24,754 bases of DNA from Limnoglobus sp043757025 (GTDB taxonomy: Bacteria > Planctomycetota > Planctomycetia > Gemmatales > Gemmataceae), in assembly GCA_043757025.1 (NCBI GenBank), contig JAYVQG010000221.1, positions 1-24,754 on the forward strand, given 5' to 3'. Under the pieces are notes generated by a model. It was not told where the DNA came from. It ran no database searches and saw nothing but the letters and a program-made list of their open reading frames with translations. Position 1 is the first letter of the stretch. Every line of letters begins with the position of its first letter. A program made the translations under genes and the position numbers. Positions 1 to 7,258 of this stretch are shown here, one piece after another.

Positions 1-61
1 TGATTCCGAAATCGGGAATGATTCCAGGGATGGGTGGGTGGGTAAGTGGTGGAATCATTCC
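1..61 (-). repeat. Dispersed intergenic repeat, copy 1
   Basis: Read on the minus strand, this stretch matches 21821-21882 on the plus strand. The best part (1-39 here) aligns with 21843-21882 at about 35 of 40 positions with one gap: an ACCCACCC block, then TGGA.TCATTCCCGA and TTTCGGAA. Weaker similarity runs on to about position 61. This copy also contains an 11-base inverted repeat, GGAATGATTCC (16-26) and GGAATCATTCC (51-61), around a G-rich loop. It sits just past the stop codon of the gene at 55-444, so it may act as a transcript end. The repeat family is not one I can name. Confidence 0.55.
27..42 (+). other. G-quadruplex motif
   Basis: Four runs of three G are separated by loops of 2, 1 and 1 bases (GGG at 27-29, 32-34, 36-38, 40-42). 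This is the canonical short-loop pattern for a stable parallel G-quadruplex on the plus strand. It lies in the loop of the inverted repeat at 16-61, directly after the stop codon of the minus-strand gene. Confidence 0.6.
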
Positions 62-444
62 CTGCTACCCAAAATCGCCGCAATTGGAACCAGGCCCAAC
101 ATTTCGACTGCTTGCGTTGCGGTCAAGTTGAAAATGGTGCGGCCATCAGTGGACCAACGGCGGCCTTTGCGGTGGAACAGCGCGAGGATGGGGCGGGGGA
201 TTCGGGCGGCGGGCACGTCTTCCATATCCGAACCGGGGATCGGCTCGAACGACACGATCAGCGGTAACAAGGCGTGAAGTTGGCCTTTGGCATCGTGCGC
301 GAATGTCGGCTCGCCGTTGGGTTCGACGTGGAGCCAACGTAGCCCGCGTGGCTTCCCGGCTGCGGATGCGATCGCGAAAAATCGTTCGCGGCATTCGTGC
401 GAATGAAACGTCGGGCGGAACCAGTTGCGCAGCCAGTTTCTCAT
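55..444 (-). CDS. Hypothetical protein, 129 aa
   Basis: I do not recognise this protein. It is soluble-looking, with an Arg/Trp/His-rich N-terminus (MRNWLRNWF), a middle segment LHVEPNGEPTFAHDAKGQ, and a C-terminal part rich in Arg and small hydrophobics (FHRKGRRWSTDGRTIF). No signal peptide, membrane segment or metal-binding pattern stands out. The ATG at 442-444 overlaps the TGA of the upstream membrane-protein gene (441-443) as ATGA. That supports this start over the much longer open frame extending upstream, and indicates translational coupling. The product may work with the membrane protein, but this rests on position only. Confidence 0.6.
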   Translation of the reverse strand: MRNWLRNWFRPTFHSHECRERFFAIASAAGKPRGLRWLHVEPNGEPTFAHDAKGQLHALLPLIVSFEPIPGSDMEDVPAARIPRPILALFHRKGRRWSTDGRTIFNLTATQAVEMLGLVPIAAILGSRE

Positions 445-1760
445 CGTGGAACGGCCGTGCGGAAGTAGCTGACCCCGGCATTTTGCAACAGCGGGATGCC
501 GACGCGAATTTGTTCGTCGCGGTCGAGTTGAGTGAGGTAGCGGTTGCGCCGAATCACTTCGTTCGCAGGCAAACCGGCACGCACATCGGCTTCCATCGCG
601 TCCATGTCTTGCGCGTAACTGCTCGCCCAACCGTAGCCGAATTGCATGTTCTGTGGCAACGACAACACCGCCACACTCGCCAGTACGATCGGGCCGAAAC
701 GCGACCATTTGCCACCTGCTAGCAGGCAGACGATGTACGCGATGGCCAACACCGGCACGCTGAGCAACGAGTAGCGCGACCAAAGGCCCATCGTGTCCGA
801 AGCAAAGCCCGAACGCCCGATCCCAATCGCGATGACCAGCCCCACCGCCCCCGCAAGCAGCATCAGCAACCCGAGCGACCGACTGCGATTTTCAACACCG
901 CGAAGTATCAGGAACAGCGTAACGCCAACGACACCGATTACGTAACTGGCTGCGATTGGCCAGTTCGACATCGCCGGTGTGCCGACCGACATACCGAGCA
1001 CCTGCGCGGCCACGATACCTGCACGTTCGGGTTGCGACCAGTTCGGCGATGGGTGAGCGGGCGGGCGGGCGTAACCCGACAAATAGAAGCCAATGTACGC
1101 CATCGCGATCGCCGCGATGACGAACAAACCCCATGCTCGTTCGCGATAGCCCAGGTACAACAACCACACGCAAATCGGCGGCACGAACGCCAACCCCGAA
1201 CCACCCGTTGTGGCCAATAACAACAGTACGCCACCGGCCATGTACCCCGAACGCACGCGATTTCCTTCGGTGGTGTTAGCAATAATCGCGAGCAACCCGA
1301 AAACGCCACAAGCGGTGAGCGCAAAACAGATTTGATAGCCCATCACGAAGTTTTCGACGTGCCCCCAGTGGAGTAGCACCAGCGGGAAGAACGCATCGGC
1401 GATGCTCGAACGCCCTCGAATGCGACGGGCCAGCCGCAAGAAACCCAATGCCGTGGCCGAGAGTAACAGCACTTGCAGCACCATCCCGGATCGGAAATCG
1501 TGCGTAATTTGAAAAAGAATCCAGAAAATCAGTCGCGGTAGCGGCAGGCGATGTTCGTTGTGTTGCACCCAAAGCCACGATAACAAAGGCGTGCGGTTCA
1601 GTAGCCCCGGTAGCGTTTCCCATTCGTCGGCCCACGGTGCATTTCGCCCGAAGTGCAGCACGAAACCCAGCGCCGAAAGCGTCATCACCGCCCAAATGAT
1701 GCCCACGAACCGCGTGGTCCACCTTGTCGCGCCCGGCGGAGAAATATAGAAATGACTCAC
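441..1760 (-). CDS. Multi-pass membrane protein, possibly GT-C-type glycosyltransferase
   Basis: A 439-residue protein with about nine or ten hydrophobic segments, beginning at residues 17-37 and spread over most of the length. An acidic segment (APWADEWETLP, about residues 41-51) follows the first helix. A His/Arg-rich loop (WVQHNEHRLPLPR) comes before the second. An early acidic loop after the first helix is typical of GT-C polyprenyl-linked sugar transferases and EpsG/Wzy-like proteins, so a role in cell-surface glycan assembly is plausible but unproven. The start is GTG at 1758-1760 with no clear ribosome binding site. Upstream, only 37 bases separate it from a divergent gene. Confidence 0.65.
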   Translation of the reverse strand: MSHFYISPPGATRWTTRFVGIIWAVMTLSALGFVLHFGRNAPWADEWETLPGLLNRTPLLSWLWVQHNEHRLPLPRLIFWILFQITHDFRSGMVLQVLLLSATALGFLRLARRIRGRSSIADAFFPLVLLHWGHVENFVMGYQICFALTACGVFGLLAIIANTTEGNRVRSGYMAGGVLLLLATTGGSGLAFVPPICVWLLYLGYRERAWGLFVIAAIAMAYIGFYLSGYARPPAHPSPNWSQPERAGIVAAQVLGMSVGTPAMSNWPIAASYVIGVVGVTLFLILRGVENRSRSLGLLMLLAGAVGLVIAIGIGRSGFASDTMGLWSRYSLLSVPVLAIAYIVCLLAGGKWSRFGPIVLASVAVLSLPQNMQFGYGWASSYAQDMDAMEADVRAGLPANEVIRRNRYLTQLDRDEQIRVGIPLLQNAGVSYFRTAVPR

Positions 1761-1795
1761 TCTACAACCCCGAGAGTATCGTTGAAGGAGTGAGT
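1755..1795. promoter_or_regulatory. Inverted repeat in a 37-bp divergent spacer, covering a ribosome binding site
   Basis: ACTCACTC at 1755-1762 is the exact reverse complement of GAGTGAGT at 1788-1795, with 25 bases between them. The left arm covers the GTG start of the minus-strand membrane protein. The right arm overlaps the end of the ribosome binding site AAGGAG (1785-1790) of the plus-strand gene at 1798. Pairing in a transcript reading rightward could mask that site. It could equally be a chance palindrome or a protein-binding site. Confidence 0.35.
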
Positions 1796-1797
1796 AT

Positions 1798-2064
1798 ATG
1801 GTCGAGCGGCGAATCGAGTTGGATCGGCGTTACATGCGCAAAGATAAAATGTTCAAGCTCAAGAAGAAACTCGGCACCGCACTCGGCGCGGACCGCGAGA
1901 AGATTCTTTACAAGATCAAGCGCCTCAGCCCGTGGTGGACGGAAGACTGCCTGAAGCAAGCCGAAGCCGCGAAGGGCACCGCCCCCGTCGTTGCCGCCAA
2001 GCCGAAGGTCGAGAAGGAAAAGAAGCCGACCCGCGCACCGGCTGCCCGTGCCAAGAAGTCGTAA
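1798..2064 (+). CDS. Small highly basic protein (DUF6800-like, tentative)
   Basis: An 88-residue protein. The N-terminal half (about 1-50) is a charged helical segment (VERRIELDRRYMRKDKMFKLKK) ending in a conserved-looking KIKRLSPWW. The C-terminal 30 residues are a low-complexity Lys/Ala/Pro tail, which suggests nucleic-acid or ribosome contact. I recall short planctomycete proteins of this pattern (ERR-E-RRR-R..K...L) grouped as DUF6800, but cannot verify it here. The start is well supported: AAGGAG at 1785-1790 lies seven bases before the ATG. It ends four bases before the convergent glnE stop. Confidence 0.75.
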   Translation: MVERRIELDRRYMRKDKMFKLKKKLGTALGADREKILYKIKRLSPWWTEDCLKQAEAAKGTAPVVAAKPKVEKEKKPTRAPAARAKKS

Positions 2065-2068
2065 TCGC

Positions 2069-5000
2069 TCAGCGATCGATGTGAAACCGCTGGCGAATCG
2101 ACGACATGACTCGGGTTAGCTCCGTCGTGAATCGAGCACCCGCTGTTAGCCCTTCACCCGCCTCGAATCCCAATCGGCGGGCCAGCTTCTCGCGATCGTC
2201 CTCCGCGTCCGGCACCACGGTCAGCGGGCGATCTGCTACCATTCGCAATCGCGCCTCGACCAATCGCAGAAACGAATATCCATCGAGCAAAACGTCCGCA
2301 TCTTCAGGCGATAACAGCCCCGAGATACGTAGCGATTCGAGCGAATCCCAGACATTCGCTTGCATGATCTGCGGGTACGCTTCGCCGTGCTTCAGTTGCA
2401 TCGCCTGCACGAGAAATTCGACATCGACCAAGCCACCGGCGGCGCGTTTCAGGCTGCCGCGCCCATTGGCTTCGAGTTTCGTTCGCATCGCGAGAATTTC
2501 CATTACGACATCGGGTTGCCACGGCCGCGAGACGATCGCCGTACGAATCGCAGCGAGCACTTCGTTGGCAAATGTCGCATCGCCGCGCAACACGCGAGCG
2601 CGGGTGAGCGATTGGCGTTCCCACGGCTGGCTGTTTTCCTCGCGGAAATAGCGTGCGAACTCCGTCAGTGGCACGACCAGGCTGCCCGATTTTCCCGTCG
2701 GCCGCAACCGCATATCGACGGCGTACAGTCGCCCCATCGGGCCGTTTCGCGTCGTCGCCTGAATCACTTTCTGTGCGAGATCGGTGAAGGCATGGTAGTT
2801 CGTCGTCACTTCGATTCGCGTATCCGGATCTGGTGCCACGGTCGCGCCGTCGTCTTGGAAAATCAGCAGCAAATCGAGGTCGCTGTGGTAATTGATCTCG
2901 CGGCCACCGAGTTTGCCCATGCCGAGAACGACGTACGGGCACGGCACCACCTCGCCACTTTCTCGCGCGATTGACGGGATGCCGTAACGCGCACGCACCT
3001 GCGGTTCTTGCAGGTCGATCACCGCGTTCAGTACCGTTTCGGCGATGTCGCTCAGCCCGGCGGTCGTCTCGCGGATCGGCGCTTTCCCGAGGAGATCGCG
3101 GACGCCGATGCGCAGGAGTTCCTTGTCCTGGAAGCTATGCAAGATCGGGTCTGGGTCGGTCGCACCGCGTAGCAATTCCGCGAGTTCGATGCGAAGTTCG
3201 TCGGCGGAACGCGGTTGATCGAGCACGAGGCTATCGAGCAATTCGTCGATCATTCCGGGGTTGTTCATCATCAGCCCGCACAAGAATGGGCTGCCCGCAC
3301 AGAGGTCGACGTACAGTTTCAGCGTGGCCGGGTTGAAGCTGAACAGTTCGTAAAGCACCGCCTTCGCACCGAGCGACGCAGTCACTTTTTCGAGCGTGTT
3401 CAGCGTCTCGTCGGGGTCGGGCGTTTCCGCCACCGCACGCAGCAGTTGCGGCGCGATACTGGCGAGAAAGTGCCGACAGCGGCGGTGCGAAAGGAACCGC
3501 ACTGACTCGCGTGCGAGTTGCGATAAATTTTGGTACGCCTTCGCCACATCGGCGAACGGATACCGCCCGAGCACGGCCTTCACGGTCGCATCGTCGGGGT
3601 CGGGGTCGAGGATCAAATCCGATTCCGGTTCCGCCAAGCCGTCCGCATCCGGGAAGGTCTGGTGCAATAGGTGATCGAGAATGCCGCGATCGAGCCTCGT
3701 CTTGTCTTGCAGGTCTTTGAGGAACTGATCGAGCGGATCGACGAGCAAACCGCGCATGTCGATGGCGTTCCCCGTTGGCTCGTCGAGCGGCGAGCGCCGT
3801 TGCGGGGACAACGACGTTGGCGGTGGTCGCAACATGCTTTCGAGGTGCGCTTCGGCACGGCCCGGAACGCGCGCCGGTTCGGCGTAACCCATACGCAATG
3901 CGAGTTTGCGCAACTCCTCGCTCGTGTCGGGTAGCCGGTGCGTTTGCATGTCGAACAGAAGCTGTAAGCGGTGCTCGGTCTTTCGCAGAAAGCGATACGC
4001 ATCGGACAAGATGTACGTTTCGTTCCCGGTTAGGCATCCGGCGATTTCGAGGGCTTCGAGCGAAAGTAGCGTGTTGCGTTGCCGTACCGCGCGGAGGTCG
4101 CCACCGTTGAGAAGTTGCAGAAACTGCACGGTATATTCGATGTCGCGGATGCCGCCTCGCCCGACTTTCACATCGCGATCGTCGACGCCACCACGGATCG
4201 CACGCTGTTCCATCTGGCGTTTGAGCGCCTTCACTTCGTTGATTTCGGAGAAGCTGAAATACTTCCGGTACACGAACGGCTCGATCGACGTCACGAATTC
4301 GCGGCCGAGTTCGGGGTCGCCCGCACACGGTCGCACTTTAATTAGCGCCTGCCGTTCCCAGGTGCGGCCCATCACGTCGTAGTAGCTCAGCGTGTTCGCC
4401 AAGGTCCGCGCGAGCGGGCCGCGTTGCCCCTCGGGGCGTAGCCGTAAATCGATGCGGTACGCGAAACCGGTATCGGTGTGCGACGACAACAGCCGCAGAA
4501 TTTCCGACACGACCCGTGCGAAAAAATCGCTGTTCGCAGTCGGCGAGCGTTTGCCAACCGTCTCGCCTTCCTCGTCGTAAACGAACATGAGATCGAGATC
4601 GGACGAGTAATTCAGTTCGTCGCCGCCGAGTTTACCGAAAGCCAGTGCCACCAGCCGTGCGGGGGTGCCCTGCGTCGTTGTCGGGCTGCCGAACTTCTTC
4701 GCCGTGGTCCGCAGTGCATGTTGCATCGCGACTTCGATCGACGCATCGGCGACCCGTGCCAGATCGCGGCTAATTTCTTCGAGCGGCCGATCGCGGATGA
4801 CATCATTAATGCCGATGCGCAACGCCTGCCGACGGCGGAAGCGACGAAACGCACGCAAGACGTTCGCATCGTCGGTGGCAGCTTCGACGGCCAACCGCAA
4901 CTGTGCGGTAAGTTCCGACGTCGAGGGGTTACGCCCCGGCGGTTGCAACAGCGGTTCGAGCGCATCGGGGTCGATGGTCAGCGTGTCCGCGAAGAACTGC

Positions 5001-5260
5001 GACGTCGCGAGCAGGTGCAAAATTTTCTCGAGGTTCCGCGACGGAACATCGAGTAACTGCGGCAAGTAACTCCGTGCCCTCGGCTGCGCGAGGAGGCGTT
5101 CGAGGTTGTTCGCGGCCATGTCCGGATCGGCCGTTGTCGGCAGATACTCGGTCAGCAGTGGCAGCAAAATCTCGTGAACTTCGGGGCCGACGTGCCGCGA
5201 TAGTGCCGCGAGGTTCTCGCGGCCACGTGTACCATCGCGAAACAGTGACGGGGTGTGCAT
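2069..5260 (-). CDS. glnE: Bifunctional glutamine synthetase adenylyltransferase/deadenylyltransferase
   Basis: GlnE adds and removes AMP on glutamine synthetase, tuning ammonium assimilation under PII control. This 1063-residue protein has both nucleotidyltransferase halves. The N-terminal (deadenylylating) domain has GKLGGDELNYSSDLDLMF at about residues 209-226. The C-terminal (adenylylating) domain has GMGKLGGREINYHSDLDLLL at about 780-799. Each carries the DLDL catalytic acidic pair and a downstream RLRP motif. Helical regulatory segments lie between and after them. It is about 100 residues longer than the E. coli enzyme, partly through a Pro-rich linker near 470-500. The start ATG has no obvious ribosome binding site. 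It lies 12 bases after the SWIM-protein gene, so co-transcription is likely. Confidence 0.97.
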   Translation of the reverse strand: MHTPSLFRDGTRGRENLAALSRHVGPEVHEILLPLLTEYLPTTADPDMAANNLERLLAQPRARSYLPQLLDVPSRNLEKILHLLATSQFFADTLTIDPDALEPLLQPPGRNPSTSELTAQLRLAVEAATDDANVLRAFRRFRRRQALRIGINDVIRDRPLEEISRDLARVADASIEVAMQHALRTTAKKFGSPTTTQGTPARLVALAFGKLGGDELNYSSDLDLMFVYDEEGETVGKRSPTANSDFFARVVSEILRLLSSHTDTGFAYRIDLRLRPEGQRGPLARTLANTLSYYDVMGRTWERQALIKVRPCAGDPELGREFVTSIEPFVYRKYFSFSEINEVKALKRQMEQRAIRGGVDDRDVKVGRGGIRDIEYTVQFLQLLNGGDLRAVRQRNTLLSLEALEIAGCLTGNETYILSDAYRFLRKTEHRLQLLFDMQTHRLPDTSEELRKLALRMGYAEPARVPGRAEAHLESMLRPPPTSLSPQRRSPLDEPTGNAIDMRGLLVDPLDQFLKDLQDKTRLDRGILDHLLHQTFPDADGLAEPESDLILDPDPDDATVKAVLGRYPFADVAKAYQNLSQLARESVRFLSHRRCRHFLASIAPQLLRAVAETPDPDETLNTLEKVTASLGAKAVLYELFSFNPATLKLYVDLCAGSPFLCGLMMNNPGMIDELLDSLVLDQPRSADELRIELAELLRGATDPDPILHSFQDKELLRIGVRDLLGKAPIRETTAGLSDIAETVLNAVIDLQEPQVRARYGIPSIARESGEVVPCPYVVLGMGKLGGREINYHSDLDLLLIFQDDGATVAPDPDTRIEVTTNYHAFTDLAQKVIQATTRNGPMGRLYAVDMRLRPTGKSGSLVVPLTEFARYFREENSQPWERQSLTRARVLRGDATFANEVLAAIRTAIVSRPWQPDVVMEILAMRTKLEANGRGSLKRAAGGLVDVEFLVQAMQLKHGEAYPQIMQANVWDSLESLRISGLLSPEDADVLLDGYSFLRLVEARLRMVADRPLTVVPDAEDDREKLARRLGFEAGEGLTAGARFTTELTRVMSSIRQRFHIDR

Positions 5261-5272
5261 ACTACGATTATG

Positions 5273-5638
5273 TCAGAACCAGCTGGCCGGTCGAGTGCGC
5301 GTTCTGCTGCGTTTCACGTATCCTTCGCGGATGAGTGCCCGCAAACCGGCGATGTGACGACAGCTATTCCGAGACAGAAAACCCATACATTCGCAGGTGC
5401 AATCGGTCGGTTTGCCGACGCGGACGTGATAGAGATTGCCGAGGCCGAGACGGTGGACTTCAAAGCCGCGGCCGCCGATCTCGCAGCGAATTTCGCGAAA
5501 CGTGTAGTTCTGCGAGACGTTGCCGACTTGAATGCGGAACACCCCGACGCCACGCTCGTCGCGCTCGCGGATGAGTCGGATCGAACGGGGATTCGCCATC
5601 GGTTTCGCCACACTTTGGACTGTTTCCGTGCCACGCAT
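5273..5638 (-). CDS. Small SWIM zinc-finger protein
   Basis: A 121-residue protein with a clear SWIM-type zinc-binding signature, C-x-C-(x)n-C-x-H, in CECMGFLSRNSCRH at about residues 83-96. After it comes a basic C-terminal tail. SWIM domains bind DNA or protein partners, and the specific role here is unknown. The first half has a beta-rich segment (GVFRIQVGNVSQNYTF). The start is uncertain: the ATG at 5636-5638 has AAGGA directly abutting it, which is too close for normal spacing. The ATG at 5597-5599 (MANPRSIRL) lacks a site but begins a more natural-looking N-terminus. It lies 12 bases upstream of glnE in the same direction and is divergent from dapF. Confidence 0.75.
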   Translation of the reverse strand: MRGTETVQSVAKPMANPRSIRLIRERDERGVGVFRIQVGNVSQNYTFREIRCEIGGRGFEVHRLGLGNLYHVRVGKPTDCTCECMGFLSRNSCRHIAGLRALIREGYVKRSRTRTRPASWF

Positions 5639-5688
5639 TCCTTAGAATTCTAGCGAAACACGCACCGCAATCCGGAATGAGTTTTCAC

Positions 5689-6543
5689 ATGCGTTTCACG
5701 AAGATGCACGGCCTCGGCAACGACTACGTTTACGTCGACGGTTTCGCCGAAGAGCCAATAGCAGACCCGGCCGCAGTCAGCATCGCGGTCAGCGACCGGC
5801 ACTTCGGCATCGGGTCCGATGGCCTGATTCTGATCGTGCCTTCGGACAAAGCCGACGCCCGAATGCGGATGTTTAACGCCGATGGTTCGGAATCCGAAAT
5901 GTGCGGGAACGGCCTGCGTTGCGTGGCAAAATACGTCTACGATCACGGCATTTGCAAGAAGCCGCAACTGCGGCTCGAAACGGGGCGGGGCGTCCTTACG
6001 GTGGACCTCGAAACTGCGGGCGGCAAAGTTCGCCGCGTGCGGGTGAACATGGGCACGCCGATTCTCGAAGCGGTGAAGATACCGACGACGCTACCCGGCG
6101 ATCCGCCGATGAATGCGGCACTCGTTGCGGGCGATAAAACGTTCCAGGCCACGTGCGTGTCGATGGGCAACCCACACGCGGTAATGTTCGTCGGCGAGGA
6201 ATATTTCACGCAAACGGGCCGCGATCTGGTGGCGATTTACGGGCCGGTCATCGAGAACGCGAGCGCGTTCCCGAGGCGGATTAACGCCCACTTCGTGAAG
6301 GTGCATTCCAATAACGAAGCGACGATGCGGACGTGGGAACGCGGTAGCGGAATCACGCTGGCGTGTGGAACGGGGGCGTGTGCGGTCTGCGTGGCGGGCG
6401 TGTTGACGGGGCATACGGATCGCAAATTGCTTGCGCACTTGCCCGGTGGCGATCTCGAATTGGAGTGGTCTGCGGCGGACAATTCGGTGTATATGACTGG
6501 TCCCGCCACGGAAGTGTTTAGCGGCGAATGGCACGGAGGCTGA
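5689..6543 (+). CDS. dapF: Diaminopimelate epimerase
   Basis: DapF interconverts LL- and meso-diaminopimelate, the last step before lysine and peptidoglycan cross-link precursors. The N-terminus MRFTKMHGLGND is the family hallmark. The two catalytic cysteines are in EMCGNGLRC (Cys72 from this start) and LACGTGAC (Cys226). Length (284 aa) is normal. An in-frame ATG four codons earlier (5677) exists, but the family alignment and a GGAATGAG about 8-12 bases upstream favour 5689. It heads a plus-strand run with the DUF374 acyltransferase starting one base after its stop. In a planctomycete, its presence agrees with a DAP-containing wall or lysine synthesis. Confidence 0.96.
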   Translation: MRFTKMHGLGNDYVYVDGFAEEPIADPAAVSIAVSDRHFGIGSDGLILIVPSDKADARMRMFNADGSESEMCGNGLRCVAKYVYDHGICKKPQLRLETGRGVLTVDLETAGGKVRRVRVNMGTPILEAVKIPTTLPGDPPMNAALVAGDKTFQATCVSMGNPHAVMFVGEEYFTQTGRDLVAIYGPVIENASAFPRRINAHFVKVHSNNEATMRTWERGSGITLACGTGACAVCVAGVLTGHTDRKLLAHLPGGDLELEWSAADNSVYMTGPATEVFSGEWHGG

Positions 6544-6544
6544 C

Positions 6545-7258
6545 ATGAAAATCCGAAACCCGAAGCTCATCCGCGGCGCGGCGTGGCTCGGCGCGAACGC
6601 CGCCGTCGGCCTGTTCCGCACGCTGCGATTCCAGCACCAACCGCTCGGCCCGGAGATGATTCTCAACCGCGTCTCGCACCCGGACCGCTTCCTGTATTCG
6701 ATCTGGCACGAAAATTTAATGTTGCCGACGATCGCGTACGGCGGGCCAGATATCGCCGTGCTGATTAGCGCACACGCCGATGGCCAGCTTCTCGGCGGGT
6801 TGATTCAGCGGATGGGTATGGGCATGGTTCTCGGCTCGACGACGCGTGGCGGTGCTGATGCGGTGCGGCAACTCGTACGGCCCGATACACCGTGGCGGAA
6901 CGTGGCGATCACGCCCGACGGCCCACGCGGACCCCGGCGAATCGTGCAGCATGGCGTCATCTATGTCGCATCGCGAACCGGCATGAAAATCGTGCCGATC
7001 GGCGTCGGCTACAACCGCCCGTGGCGATTCAAAAGCTGGGACCGTTTCGCGGTGCCGAAGCCTTGTTCTCGTGCCAAGTGCGTCACGGGGGAACCGATCC
7101 TCGTTCCGCCAAAACTGCGTGCCGAACAACTCGAACCGTACCGCTCGATCGTGCAAGCCGAGATGGACCGCCTGAGCGAGATCGCCGAAAATTGGGCGAT
7201 CACGAACCGCTTGGTCGTGCCGGCCCACGAGCCATTTCCGCTTCGGCTCGCATCGTGA
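6545..7258 (+). CDS. DUF374-type lysophospholipid acyltransferase family protein
   Basis: A 237-residue member of the DUF374 branch of the LPLAT superfamily, thought to acylate lipid A or related envelope lipids. Visible blocks are YSIWHENLML (about residues 52-61), the conserved SAHADGQLLGGLIQRMG (about 75-91), a GSTTRGG-type motif (about 97-103), and ITPDGPRGPRR (about 122-132) followed by a hydrophobic stretch (KIVPIGVGY). It starts one base after dapF and its TGA overlaps the GTG of the next gene, so the three form an operon. The acyl acceptor cannot be told from sequence. Confidence 0.88.
   Translation: MKIRNPKLIRGAAWLGANAAVGLFRTLRFQHQPLGPEMILNRVSHPDRFLYSIWHENLMLPTIAYGGPDIAVLISAHADGQLLGGLIQRMGMGMVLGSTTRGGADAVRQLVRPDTPWRNVAITPDGPRGPRRIVQHGVIYVASRTGMKIVPIGVGYNRPWRFKSWDRFAVPKPCSRAKCVTGEPILVPPKLRAEQLEPYRSIVQAEMDRLSEIAENWAITNRLVVPAHEPFPLRLAS

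Noticed and set aside
2155..2180. tRNA T-arm-like TCGAATCCCA
   Set aside because: It is inside the glnE coding sequence and no acceptor or anticodon stem surrounds it.
3231..4328. 365-codon open frame on the minus strand in another phase
   Set aside because: It runs inside glnE in the wrong phase and is Arg-rich shadow sequence.
6892..7254. N-terminal 121-codon extension of the GT87-type protein
   Set aside because: It overlaps the acyltransferase gene out of frame, whereas a GTG overlapping that gene's stop begins a normal first membrane helix.
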